From Serratia sp. H1w (lineage in GTDB: Bacteria > Pseudomonadota > Gammaproteobacteria > Enterobacterales > Enterobacteriaceae): a DNA stretch of 64,000 bases. Made by a program: the position numbers and the translations under genes. Every line of letters starts with the position of its first letter. Position 1 is the stretch's first letter. The notes under the pieces were generated by a model. It was not told the DNA's origin and searched no databases. It saw nothing but the letters and a program-made list of their open reading frames with translations. The DNA lies in NCBI RefSeq assembly GCF_000633355.1, contig NZ_AYMQ01000037.1:62001-126000 (forward strand). The letters run 5' to 3'. This document shows positions 42,292 to 50,711 of this stretch, piece after piece.

Positions 42292-42855
42292 ATGAAGAAG
42301 ATCCTGATGGGCGTAGCCGCCCTGGTATTTGCCGGTACGCTTATCGGCTGCAACCAGCTTACCCAATACAGCGTCAGCGAGCAGGAAGTGAACAATTACC
42401 TGCAAAAACACAATGACTACCAAAAGCAGATCGGCGTACCGGGGCTGGTTGATGCCAATATCGTATTAACCCAGTTGCAGAGCCAGATTGGCCGTACTGA
42501 ACCTAACAAGGTAACGCTGTCTGGTAATGCCAAGGTCAACATCACCTCGATCCTCGGCCCGCAGGCCGCCGATTTACAGCTGACGTTGAAAGCGCAACCG
42601 GTCTACGACCCGGAAAAGGGCGCGATTTTCCTCAAAGAGATGGAGTTGGTTGATTACCAGGTACAGCCGGAGAAGATGGATACGGTGATGAAGGCGTTAT
42701 CGCCTTATCTCAATCAGTCACTGAAATCCTATTTCGATCAGAAACCGGTTTATGTGCTGAACCCGGATAACAGCAAAACGGAAGCGCTGGCGCGCAAGCT
42801 GGCCAAAGGGTTGGAAGTGAAGCCGGGTCAGTTGGTGATCCCGTTCACCGATTAA
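42292..42855 (+). CDS. yceB: DUF1439 lipoprotein YceB
   Basis: A 187-residue predicted lipoprotein. The signal peptide MKKILMGVAALVFAGTLIGC ends with lipobox LIGC; Asn follows the Cys, so outer-membrane sorting is likely. The mature part is closely similar to E. coli YceB (DUF1439; a tubular lipid-binding-like fold has been suggested). ACGAGG precedes the ATG. Confidence 0.92.
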   Translation: MKKILMGVAALVFAGTLIGCNQLTQYSVSEQEVNNYLQKHNDYQKQIGVPGLVDANIVLTQLQSQIGRTEPNKVTLSGNAKVNITSILGPQAADLQLTLKAQPVYDPEKGAIFLKEMELVDYQVQPEKMDTVMKALSPYLNQSLKSYFDQKPVYVLNPDNSKTEALARKLAKGLEVKPGQLVIPFTD

Positions 42856-42862
42856 TCGTTAC

Positions 42863-42884
42863 GGGCGCAGTGCTTGCTGCGCCC
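42863..42884. terminator. Hairpin between yceB and ycdY
   Basis: An 8-bp stem (GGGCGCAG, 6-base loop, CTGCGCCC) between convergent genes. It resembles the family 2 hairpin core. No T-run follows on either strand, so it is more likely mRNA end protection than a strict terminator. Confidence 0.5.
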
Positions 42885-42892
42885 TCAATCAT

Positions 42893-43471
42893 TTACTGTT
42901 CTTCGTCCTGCCCTTCTTCGCCTTGCTCATACTCCGCTAACTCATCACACATGGCCGCGATGGCATGGCGTGCCAGCTCTGCCAGAGTACGATAAAAGCC
43001 GCTGGTGGCATGTGCTTCGACCTTACCCAGAAAACGGCCGCACCAAGGCAACAAGAATTCATTAAACAGCGTGGTTTGCGCCTGAATTTCGTCTTCCTGC
43101 GACTGGTCTTCCAACCACGAGGCCGCCAGCAGCAGCGAACCAAAATGATCGGCTGGCGCATCGCCTAATGGCATGCCACGCTGCTGGAGGAATACGCGAA
43201 CTTCAGCTTCGCTGGCACCTTCCACATAGGCTGAGCGCAGTGGTGAGACGCTGCATTCGCTGCCGACAAACAACGCGTTAAAATCGCTGGCCAACTGCGG
43301 ATCGCTACAATGCTGCTGCAAACGGGCCAGCAGTTCGTCCTGCTCGAGCGGCCAATGCTGTTGCAGCTTGCCCTCTTTAATCAGGGTAAACAGCGGCTCC
43401 AACAACGGATCCTGCGGCTGGCGGTAAAACAGCGTGCCCAATACCCGGCAGACAACGGAAAACTCATTCAT
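42893..43471 (-). CDS. ycdY: TorD/DmsD-family chaperone YcdY
   Basis: A 192-residue all-helical protein of the redox-enzyme maturation chaperone family, close to E. coli YcdY, which has been linked with activation of YcdX. Conserved stretches are CRVLGTLFYRQPQDPLLEPL and the FNEFLLPWCGRFLGKVEAHA region. The C-terminus is unusually acidic (EYEQGEEGQDEE). It is 40 bp downstream of ycdX on the same strand, so the pair is likely one operon. Confidence 0.92.
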   Translation of the reverse strand: MNEFSVVCRVLGTLFYRQPQDPLLEPLFTLIKEGKLQQHWPLEQDELLARLQQHCSDPQLASDFNALFVGSECSVSPLRSAYVEGASEAEVRVFLQQRGMPLGDAPADHFGSLLLAASWLEDQSQEDEIQAQTTLFNEFLLPWCGRFLGKVEAHATSGFYRTLAELARHAIAAMCDELAEYEQGEEGQDEEQ

Positions 43472-43511
43472 GATAAAACCCTATACAAACAGAAAATTTG
43501 CCGTGACGATG

Positions 43512-44249
43512 TCACAGATCGGCTAATTCCGCAATTGCTGGCCTGCCGCGCTGCTCAAGAAAATCCAGGATCCGGCGTGGTGACACATTCAAAATGCGTT
43601 CCTGCGGGAAATTCACTTCCTCAATGATTCGCTCGCAATGTTCAAAAATACCGAGCGCAAAAGCGACGTGCGAGTCAGAACCTAGTGCCAGCCATCCACC
43701 GGCATCTCGCACTGCGGCAGCGATCGCACGACAGTTCGATTCACTGCCCTTACGGGAATGGATAAACGAGGAGTTGTTGAGCTCCAGCGCTACCTGATAT
43801 TTGGCTGCCGCTGCGGCTATTGCCGGGATATCGACCGGATATTTCGGGTTGCCGGGATGGCTGATGATATGCACATCGCCCTGTGCCATGGCAGCAATCA
43901 TCGCTTCGGTGTTGGCAGCCCGGTCCTGCGGTGCAAATACCGGCTCATGGAATCCGGCAATGATCAGATCGATTTCGTTAAGCATGGGTCCGGTGCAGTC
44001 GATATCACCGGCCAGGTTTTTGATATTGGCTTCAATGCCGCGCAGAATGCCAACGCCATCCACCAGACGTGGCCACACACGCATGTTCATAAAGTGCCAG
44101 TAGTGAGGCGCATCGGCCATATCCGGCCCGTGGTCGGTGATGGCGAACAGTTTGATGCCCTTGTGCTTCGCTTCGGCGATATAGTCGTGCAGAGTGCTAT
44201 AGGCATGGGTACTGGCTACGGTATGCATATGTAAATCAACGGGGTACAT
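43512..44249 (-). CDS. ycdX: PHP-family phosphatase YcdX
   Basis: A 245-residue PHP-domain hydrolase using a trinuclear metal centre. The first metal motif is [14 protein letters not shown] at residues 5-18; further ligands are seen in [24 protein letters not shown] and LGSDSHVA. Similar to E. coli YcdX, linked with swarming. Operon partner of ycdY. Confidence 0.93.
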   Translation of the reverse strand: MYPVDLHMHTVASTHAYSTLHDYIAEAKHKGIKLFAITDHGPDMADAPHYWHFMNMRVWPRLVDGVGILRGIEANIKNLAGDIDCTGPMLNEIDLIIAGFHEPVFAPQDRAANTEAMIAAMAQGDVHIISHPGNPKYPVDIPAIAAAAAKYQVALELNNSSFIHSRKGSESNCRAIAAAVRDAGGWLALGSDSHVAFALGIFEHCERIIEEVNFPQERILNVSPRRILDFLEQRGRPAIAELADL

Positions 44250-44359
44250 TCTTTCTCCTTCTTAGGCGCTCGCCGGGGTGGGTCAGCGGATGGCGGGTCA
44301 ATCCTTGCTCATCATAGCAGTTAACGCCGCTATCAACATGTTAGCGGGTTTAGATAGCA

Positions 44360-45301
44360 TCAATAGCCACGCTGAATATCAACCACGCCTGTAGGCTGCT
44401 CGCCCGCCTCAAGCCGCAGAATATTGGTACTGACCTGATCCATGGCCTGCTCCGGCAGGGTGATAGCTGCTATATGCGGGGTAATGGTGACACGCGGATG
44501 ACGCCAGAAGGCATGGGCGTGTGGCAAAGGTTCATTAACGAAGACATCGAGCATAGCCGCCGCCACTTGCCCTTGCTCTAACATCACCAATAGATCGTCT
44601 TCGACCAGATGGGCACCACGTGCAATGTTGATCAGATAAGCCCCAGGCACCAAGCGGCTTAACAACTCACGGTTGAGGATACCCGCCGTTTCCGGCGTAT
44701 TGGGCAACAGGTTGATCAGCAATCGGCTACCATCAAGGAACGCCGCAAGCTGAGGCTGGCCGGCAAAGCTCTGTACGCCATCGATCTGCTTGGGGCTGCG
44801 GCTCCAGCAACGGACGTCAAAGCCCAACGCCGCCAGCTTTTGCGCCACGCTTTTACCCAACACCCCTGCCCCCAGAATGCCGATGGTAAAATCACTCTGC
44901 TGATGAGGTTCGAGTGGCGCCCAGTTTTGCTGCTGTTGCTGCAACTGATACTCATCAAAACGGCGGAAATAGCGCAAAACGCCAGCCAGCGCGTATTCAT
45001 CCATCTGCTGCGCCATGCCGGTATCTTCCAGCCGGATCAGCGGTACTCCCGCCGGTAGGCTGCCGGGATGCTGGCGTTCCTGTTCAAGAATGGCATCCAC
45101 GCCAGCCCCGAGGGCAAAGATCCCTTTCAGATCGCGGCGATTGGCCAGCATTTCATAAGGAGGCCGCCATACCAGCGCATAATCTGCCGGGCGGTCATCC
45201 CCTGGCTGCCATGCCCGGATATTTGCCTGTGGTAAGCGCTGCGCCATTCCTGCCAGCCAATCTTGCGCATCAAAAAACGAGTGATAGAAAATGATATTCA
45301 C
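44360..45301 (-). CDS. ghrA: Glyoxylate/hydroxypyruvate reductase A
   Basis: A 313-residue D-2-hydroxyacid dehydrogenase reducing glyoxylate and hydroxypyruvate with NADPH. The Rossmann motif is GILGAGVLGKSVAQKL near residue 145; catalytic Arg is in INIARGAHLVEDD, and Glu/His are in DVFVNEPLP and TITPHIAA. The position next to tRNA-Ser is as in E. coli. Confidence 0.95.
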   Translation of the reverse strand: MNIIFYHSFFDAQDWLAGMAQRLPQANIRAWQPGDDRPADYALVWRPPYEMLANRRDLKGIFALGAGVDAILEQERQHPGSLPAGVPLIRLEDTGMAQQMDEYALAGVLRYFRRFDEYQLQQQQQNWAPLEPHQQSDFTIGILGAGVLGKSVAQKLAALGFDVRCWSRSPKQIDGVQSFAGQPQLAAFLDGSRLLINLLPNTPETAGILNRELLSRLVPGAYLINIARGAHLVEDDLLVMLEQGQVAAAMLDVFVNEPLPHAHAFWRHPRVTITPHIAAITLPEQAMDQVSTNILRLEAGEQPTGVVDIQRGY

Positions 45302-45536
45302 TGCCGGTTCCCTTACTGGGTGGATTTCTACCTATCCTTCCGCGCTTCGCCGATTGATGCAAGCACAAAGTCACGGCGGATTGGCGCTGACAGAGCAAAT
45401 TATCGTGCGACAAATCAGCAAATTGCTGGAAGTTTGGCTAAACGCACGCGGTTATGGCACAAGGCTATTGACGCTGGCATAAGATTCTCCTACATTAGCG
45501 CCCGTCGACAGCGTAAAGCGTTGCCGACGACAAAAC

Positions 45537-45626
45537 GGTGAGGTGTCTGAGTGGCTGAAGGAGCACGCCTGGAAAGTGTGTATACGCGTAAGTGTATCGA
45601 GGGTTCGAACCCCTCCCTCACCGCCA
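45537..45626 (+). tRNA. serX: tRNA-Ser (anticodon GGA)
   Basis: A 90-nt class II tRNA including the encoded CCA. The acceptor arms GGTGAGG and CCTCACC pair, the anticodon loop CTGGAAA places anticodon GGA at 45571-45573, a long variable arm follows, and the T-arm is GAGGGTTCGAACCCCTC. It reads UCC/UCU serine codons. It is nearly identical to E. coli serW/serX and lies beside ghrA as serX does. Confidence 0.96.
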
Positions 45627-45640
45627 TATTTTAAGAGAAA

Positions 45641-45671
45641 GTCTGAACTCACGTTCAGACTTTTTTTTTTG
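45641..45671 (+). terminator. Terminator of tRNA-Ser
   Basis: Stem GTCTGAAC / GTTCAGAC with a TCAC loop and a run of ten T, 14 bp after the tRNA. Confidence 0.9.
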
Positions 45672-45820
45672 CATGTTCCCCATACTGGGAGGGGTGAGAA
45701 GCCTCGACAGGGTTCGACAAAATGACCCGCACCGCTGGGACATTTTGGACGGCCGACCGGCCGCCCGTAGGGTGAGCTTGCGAATCAAGCCCTCCCTCAC
45801 CGCCATATTAAAATAAGAAA

Positions 45821-45848
45821 GCCTGAATTCACGTTCAGGCCTTTTTAT
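45821..45848 (+). terminator. Second copy of the tRNA-Ser terminator
   Basis: Stem GCCTGAAT / GTTCAGGC with the same TCAC loop, then CTTTTTATT. The outer T-A pair of the first copy is replaced by C-G on both sides, so pairing has been kept since duplication. Confidence 0.8.
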
Positions 45849-46192
45849 TACATATTCTCCAGGCAGGGAGGAGTGAGAAGCCTCGACAGGGTTCGACAAA
45901 ATGGCCCGCACCGAAGGGTAGAACCCATGTTGGCTATGAGCGAACAGCGGACATTTGCGATTCAAAGGTTCTCATATCGACTGAGGCTGTTTAGCATTAT
46001 TTCAATAATTTTGTCATCAGCTCAAAAAACATTGGCAGGTCACGACTGAAAGAGAATGACGCGTTTAGCGAAAAGGAACAGGACATCTTTGCAAGCTAGT
46101 TTCAGCTATGTCCGCTACAGATGCTCTGTGACTTGCTTTTAACGTGTTCATAGGGATAAATGGATTATTATCCTGTTTTGAGTGAACTGAAA

Positions 46193-46820
46193 ATGTTTGA
46201 TTCAACATCAATAATGTCCTTCATAGCAGTCGTTATTGGTCTTTTTTTAATCCCGGGCCCGGCCGTTTTACTGGTCATTACTCGCACTTTTCAGGGGGGG
46301 GCGTAAAGCAGGCATTGCCACAGGACTAGGCATTGCTACAGGAGATCTGATTCACACGCTGAGTGCTGCGCTAGGTTTATCAGCAATTCTGATGACCTCG
46401 GCACTCGCATTTGATGTCGTAAAGATTGCAGGAGCCTGTTATCTGATTTATCTGGGTATGCGTGCATTTTTTGCTAAATCAAACGCTATCTCGCAAACAC
46501 GTTTGGCAGAAGTGACATTGCCTCAGGCATTTGTTCAGGCTGTTGGCACCGAGGTGCTTAATCCAAAAACTGCCTTATTCTTTCTGGCATTTCTACCTCA
46601 ATTCATTCACCCTGAATCTGGCTCGTCTTTAAGTCAATTTGCAGTACTCGGTTTGATATTTTCAGGGCTCAGTGCAGCTTATGCCAGCATCATTGCGATC
46701 ATAATCCGGCCCCTGAGACGCTGGCTAGGATGCTTGTCTGGGCTACGTCGCTGGGAGGGGAAAATAATTGGGGCACTATTTGTATCACTTGGTTTAAAAG
46801 TGGCTTTTCAGCATCGTTAG
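46193..46820 (+). pseudogene. LysE/RhtB-family exporter, frameshifted in a G8 run
   Basis: The frame from ATG 46193 reads MFDSTSIMSFIAVVIGLFLI, then PGPAVLLVITRTFQGG, the N-terminal PGP motif of LysE/RhtB amino-acid exporters. A run of eight G at 46294-46301 then leads to a TAA at 46304. Removing one G joins it to the frame that continues KAGIATGLGIATGDLIHT and ends at 46820, giving a full exporter of about 208 residues. So it is either inactivated, phase-variable through the G-tract, or a base-calling error. It lies in the accessory stretch after tRNA-Ser. Confidence 0.85.
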
Positions 46821-47055
46821 GACGGGTCTGGTAAGAACAAGAAGAGCCTCATTTTCAAAATCAATGAGGACAATTTAGCTTACGCCTGCTTCATCCATCA
46901 AATAATTGTGGGTGATTTGAGTATGGCTGTCCATTATAAGCGAAAAGCGGAGGTTCGCAGTTTTACCCCCTATTGATCACGACATGACTTGACCTGCTTT
47001 TTTAACACCACCAGAGACTGAGTAGCACAACGTTAATCTGGCATAACAGGGATAT

Positions 47056-47946
47056 TTATACATCTTGTACCCTGAGAAAATCGATCAATTCCCTCATGGC
47101 TGGGCTCAGTGAATCCGGTGTTTTATAGCAAATGCAGATTCGCCGCCGTGCCCATTGATCGGTTAGCGGCAATATATGGTAATGAAATTTTTTACTGAAA
47201 CGTTCAGCTACTGAGACTGGAAGGATCCCTACGCCAATACTGCTACTGACCATCTCACCAATCCCTTCAAAACTGCTCATTCTGACGCGATAAGTCAGTG
47301 GATGGCCAAGGCCTTCAGCATGCTCACTGATGTGGTCCTGCAGCGCATTACCGGGGTATAAACCAATGAAAGGCTCTGTGATCACATCAGAGAAAGAGAT
47401 TTTATCTCTGTGTTCAAACCGGTGAGAGGGTGGGACGATAAGAGCAAGCCAGTCATCTGTCATTGGTTCAAGCATGAGTTCCCGGGTGTCTACCGCATCT
47501 GAAACGAGCCCTGCTTCAGCTATACCATTACTTACACTGTTAATGATATCCGCACTTGTTCTCTCTTCCAGCTCAATGGTCACATCTGGGTGCTCTGAAA
47601 GCCACTTTGCAAGCCTGCCGGGCAGATACTCAGCCATCGCTGAGGTATTGGCATATAACCTTATTTTTCCCCTGACTCCTTTGGCATAAGCGCCGAGCTC
47701 AGCTTTAAGCCGCTCCTGCTGGGACAGTATTTCCCGGGCATGGCGTACGAGAACCTCACCGGCTTCTGTAAGGCTGACACCCCTCGGATGTCGTGAAAAC
47801 AGCTTCACCCCGGTATCGTCCTCTATGTTTTTAAGTCTCTCACTGGCCGAACCAACGGCCAGGCTAGCGCATCGCGCACCATGGGTAATGCTTCCAGCAT
47901 CAGCGATACAGACGACAAGTTTCAAATCAGAAAGATCCAGTCTCAT
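47056..47946 (-). CDS. LysR-family transcriptional regulator
   Basis: A 296-residue LysR regulator with an N-terminal winged helix (DLKLVVCIADAGSITHGARC and onward, about residues 6-65) and a C-terminal periplasmic-binding-like effector domain. It is divergent from the TSUP permease, with 114 bp between, the classic arrangement for a LysR protein and its target. The DNA-binding part has SLAVGSASERLKNIEDDTGV, complete without gaps. The ligand is unknown. It lies in the accessory region behind tRNA-Ser. Confidence 0.88.
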   Translation of the reverse strand: MRLDLSDLKLVVCIADAGSITHGARCASLAVGSASERLKNIEDDTGVKLFSRHPRGVSLTEAGEVLVRHAREILSQQERLKAELGAYAKGVRGKIRLYANTSAMAEYLPGRLAKWLSEHPDVTIELEERTSADIINSVSNGIAEAGLVSDAVDTRELMLEPMTDDWLALIVPPSHRFEHRDKISFSDVITEPFIGLYPGNALQDHISEHAEGLGHPLTYRVRMSSFEGIGEMVSSSIGVGILPVSVAERFSKKFHYHILPLTDQWARRRICICYKTPDSLSPAMRELIDFLRVQDV

Positions 47947-48060
47947 AGGGATATTTATCTCATCCTTCGGGTTATCCGAAGCATGGCCCGCTTAAACCAG
48001 ATTGTCTACTAACAGGTGAGATGATTGAATCACTGAAAATCCTATGTCAGGGCAAACTTT

Positions 48061-48801
48061 GTGGGCGAACAGCTGTATATCTACCTTTCATTAATATTTA
48101 TCTTTGCCGGTTTTGTAAAGGGCGTGACCGGAATGGGACTGCCAACAGTAGCAATGGGGCTGCTTGGCATGTTTATGCCACTTCCGATCGCGGCGGCATT
48201 GCTGGTAATTCCTTCTTTCGTGACGAATATGCTGCAGCTTGTTACCGGCCCCTCAATGAGGCTGATTATCCGCCGTCTGTGGCTGATGATGCTGCTTATT
48301 GTCGCTGGTACAGTGTCAGCCTCTTCGCTTCTTATCACCATTAATCCGGCCTGGTCAGCATTCGCTCTGGGCATGGCTTTAATCGTTTTCGCTGCTTTTG
48401 CGCTGGTTTCACCGTCGCTTACGGTTTCTCAAGCCAGGGAGAAATGGCTTTCCCCAGTTATTGGTGGCGTGACAGGTGTAATCACCGGCGCGACAGGCGT
48501 ATTCGTTATGCCGGCCGTTCCCTTTCTTCAGTCGCTTCGCTTCAGTAAAGATGAACTCGTTCAGGCCCTGGGGCTGTCATTCACAGTTTCTACCATGTCG
48601 CTGGCCGTGGGGCTTTATCTACATGATGCTTTCAGGGTAGAGCAGTTTTCACTGTCCTTTTTATCGATATTGCCTGCTTTGGCTGGGATGTGGCTGGGGC
48701 AGAAGGTGCGGGCGCGCATTAGTGCCAAACGTTTCAGGCAGTGTTTTCTCCTGTTTCTGATGGTGCTCGGAATAGAGTTGATTTCACGCCCCTTTTTTTG
48801 A
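48061..48801 (+). CDS. TSUP-family (TauE/SafE) membrane permease, GTG start
   Basis: A 246-residue membrane protein of the sulfite exporter TauE/SafE family with seven to eight hydrophobic segments and the paired glycine-rich repeats GFVKGVTGMGLPTVAMGLLG and GGVTGVITGATGVFVMPAVP, typical of this family. The start is GTG, with AGGG eight bases upstream. Family members move sulfonates, sulfite or other small organic anions; the substrate here is open. It is divergently paired with the LysR gene, its likely regulator. Confidence 0.85.
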   Translation: MGEQLYIYLSLIFIFAGFVKGVTGMGLPTVAMGLLGMFMPLPIAAALLVIPSFVTNMLQLVTGPSMRLIIRRLWLMMLLIVAGTVSASSLLITINPAWSAFALGMALIVFAAFALVSPSLTVSQAREKWLSPVIGGVTGVITGATGVFVMPAVPFLQSLRFSKDELVQALGLSFTVSTMSLAVGLYLHDAFRVEQFSLSFLSILPALAGMWLGQKVRARISAKRFRQCFLLFLMVLGIELISRPFF

Positions 48802-48990
48802 TTTATCAGAACTGTAGGACAGGGTGCAGCAATTGGCGATCTGCTCTGAAGGGTCAACAACCGGGAGGATGTAATGAGCAGCAACCTGTAGTTAAAATAA
48901 AAAACTTGCTAGAGCAGCTATGAAGCATTTACCCATTAGCGAACATGCTCATGCGATAGGTAGACGGGCGCAGCATGGGTGAGCACAGTG

Positions 48991-49010
48991 AAAAGCCTCG
49001 GCTGAGGCTT
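48991..49010 (-). terminator. Terminator of the AI-2E-family gene
   Basis: On the minus strand a 7-bp stem (AAGCCTC, 4-base loop, GAGGCTT) continues into TTTC, 5 bp after the stop codon of the gene at 49015-50025. Confidence 0.7.
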
Positions 49011-49014
49011 ACAC

Positions 49015-50025
49015 TCAAATCAGCTTAGCTTCCCTAAGCTCACTCTTCAGATAGGCATAGTAGATAGGTGCAGCCACCACCCCTGCCAAACCAAATGCCG
49101 CCTCAAACACCAACATCGCCAGCAAGATCTCCCAAGAGTTGGCTTGGATTTTAGTGCCGACGATACGAGCATTGAGGAAATACTCAAACTTGTGGATCAC
49201 GATCAGATACAGCAGCGCAATCAATGCCACCCCGAGTGACACCGACAGGCCAGAGATGAACACGATGGTATTGGAGATCAGATTGCCGATCACCGGCAGC
49301 AGGCCAAAGATAAAGGTAAACACCACCAGCGTTTTCGCCAGCGGGATATGGATCCCACACAGCGGCATCACACCAAGGATAAAGATGGCCGAGAAGAAGG
49401 TATTGATGGCCGAAATTTTAACCTGAGCAAACACAATGTTGCGGAACGCCTGCGATAGCAGCGAAATCCTTCTCATCAGCTCACTTTTCAGTAATGGCCG
49501 ATCCTCGCTTTTATCAACGTTATACAGTGAGATGATGGCACCGAGCACCATGCCGATCAGCATAGTCACCAGACCGTGCAGTACGCTCTTGCCCATCGTC
49601 TGCAACAACGCGATATGTTGCTGTAACCGGCTCAGCATTTCGTTTTTCAGCTCTTCCACGCTCAATGGCAGATAGCCCGGCATATATTTCACCACTTCCT
49701 GCTGGACATCCTGCAAGATGACCGCAATACGGGTGTTAACAGCGGTGAGATTGCGCATTTCCTGCATCAGATAGCCGACGATACTCCCCACAATAGCGGT
49801 CAACAGGCCGACCACCAGCGTGCTGATCACCGCAACAACCAACCACCTGGCCCGATGGCCGCCAATCACCTTCTGAAAATGTGGCGTCAGGATATTGACG
49901 ATCTCGTAAACCAAAAAACCTGCCATAAAGCAGGTAAGAAGATGCAACGGCAACAGCAACAGGAGCCCCCCCATCACAAAGATGAAGCTGATAATCCTGG
50001 CCTGTTTTAAATTCATTAACTGCAT
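49015..50025 (-). CDS. AI-2E-family membrane transporter
   Basis: A 336-residue protein of the AI-2E (PerM/TqsA/YdiK) family, with about seven to eight transmembrane helices, a long soluble loop near residues 90-150 and the C-terminal FGLLPVIGNLISN and FEAAFGLAGVVAAPIYYAYL motifs. TqsA exports autoinducer-2, but other members carry ions or other cargo. The location beside the lsr locus is suggestive only. An ATG at 50016 is an alternative start. Confidence 0.85.
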   Translation of the reverse strand: MQLMNLKQARIISFIFVMGGLLLLLPLHLLTCFMAGFLVYEIVNILTPHFQKVIGGHRARWLVVAVISTLVVGLLTAIVGSIVGYLMQEMRNLTAVNTRIAVILQDVQQEVVKYMPGYLPLSVEELKNEMLSRLQQHIALLQTMGKSVLHGLVTMLIGMVLGAIISLYNVDKSEDRPLLKSELMRRISLLSQAFRNIVFAQVKISAINTFFSAIFILGVMPLCGIHIPLAKTLVVFTFIFGLLPVIGNLISNTIVFISGLSVSLGVALIALLYLIVIHKFEYFLNARIVGTKIQANSWEILLAMLVFEAAFGLAGVVAAPIYYAYLKSELREAKLI

Positions 50026-50348
50026 TGTTACTCGCTTATCCCTGAGGGGATAGAAATTGTAAGTCCCTGTGCCAGCCCGGCAGCAAGTACCTTGCGTTGC
50101 TTTTCGTCCATAAGTTGCTGGCCTCCTTTGTCAGAAGAAACATAGCAAAAATAGGCAATGAAAGCCTGATTTTTCATGCAGACTTTCAGATTGATGACAA
50201 AGTGGCAATGTTGCTGAATTTGTAGGGATCGCTCTCGGTCAACCTATTGATTATCCAGATGGGCGCAGCATGCAGCGCCCCTACGCGGTGAGATCAACGA
50301 AAATTTGCCAGCAGCCTCAAAGCCTGAATTTTCACTCAGGCTTTTCCT
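50026..50348. other. Intergenic region with family 2 repeat
   Basis: A 323-bp gap between the AI-2E-family gene and the cupin gene. Its right half is the family 2 repeat (50199-50313). A hairpin AAAGCCTGA / CTCAGGCTTT (50317-50345) lies next to the cupin stop codon and may end that transcript. The left half should hold the promoter of the AI-2E-family gene; no reading frame is seen. Confidence 0.6.
50199..50313. repeat. Intergenic repeat, family 2 (full copy)
   Basis: Starts AAAGTGGCAATGTTGCTG, contains GGGCGCAGCATGCAGCGCCC and ends CTACGCGGTGAGATCAACGA, matching the copy at 19003-19127. The internal GTCGAACATGTTCGAC palindrome has been lost here. Confidence 0.85.
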
Positions 50349-50699
50349 CTAATAACTCTCTGGTTCCGCGGGATGGCTATCGCCCAAAATATGCGGCGAT
50401 TTCACAAACACCCCTTTCCAGGGAACCGAACCATGATTGACCAGAAAATGTGCCTCACCAGGATCGCACTGCAACACATCCCCCTCGCCCAGCAGTTGCA
50501 TCTCCCCTTCCAGATACAGGCACACTTCACCGCTCAGCGTATAAAACACCTCACAAACCTCCTTGTGACGATGATTTCTGAATGACTGCCCAGGTTGCAA
50601 CACAACGACGCCCATGTCGCACATCGGGCCACGGATCAGGTATTTCGGGCCATTGTCACCGAAGCGATAGTCGTGAGCCATTTCATTGGTTTTGATCAT
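50349..50699 (-). CDS. Cupin-domain protein attached to lsrK
   Basis: A 116-residue single-domain cupin. Cupin motif 1 is complete, G37-x5-H43-x-H45-x4-E50-x6-G57, and motif 2 gives H84 and N88, so the four metal ligands His43, His45, Glu50 and His84 are all there. It starts 12 bp after lsrK on the same strand and should be cotranscribed with lsrR-lsrK. Cupins of this size are often isomerases, dioxygenases or sugar-binding proteins. A role on AI-2 or phospho-AI-2 is plausible but not shown. Confidence 0.83.
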   Translation of the reverse strand: MIKTNEMAHDYRFGDNGPKYLIRGPMCDMGVVVLQPGQSFRNHRHKEVCEVFYTLSGEVCLYLEGEMQLLGEGDVLQCDPGEAHFLVNHGSVPWKGVFVKSPHILGDSHPAEPESY

Positions 50700-50711
50700 G
50701 AGTGCCCTCCT

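Larger units (their letters stand above)
45611..45925 (+). repeat. Tandem 179-bp duplication of the tRNA-Ser 3' end and terminator
   Basis: The last 16 bases of the tRNA plus ATAT T (CCCTCCCTCACCGCCATATT, 45611-45630) recur exactly at 45790-45809. A second shared block, GTGAGAAGCCTCGACAGGGT and onward, lies at 45695 and again at 45874, the same 179-bp offset. Each unit also has its own hairpin terminator. The pattern looks like tandem attachment-site scars at a tRNA gene. Confidence 0.85.

Noticed and set aside
45291-45482. Plus-strand frame of 63 codons between ghrA and tRNA-Ser
   Set aside because: Overlaps the ghrA start region, has no ribosome site and no recognisable features.
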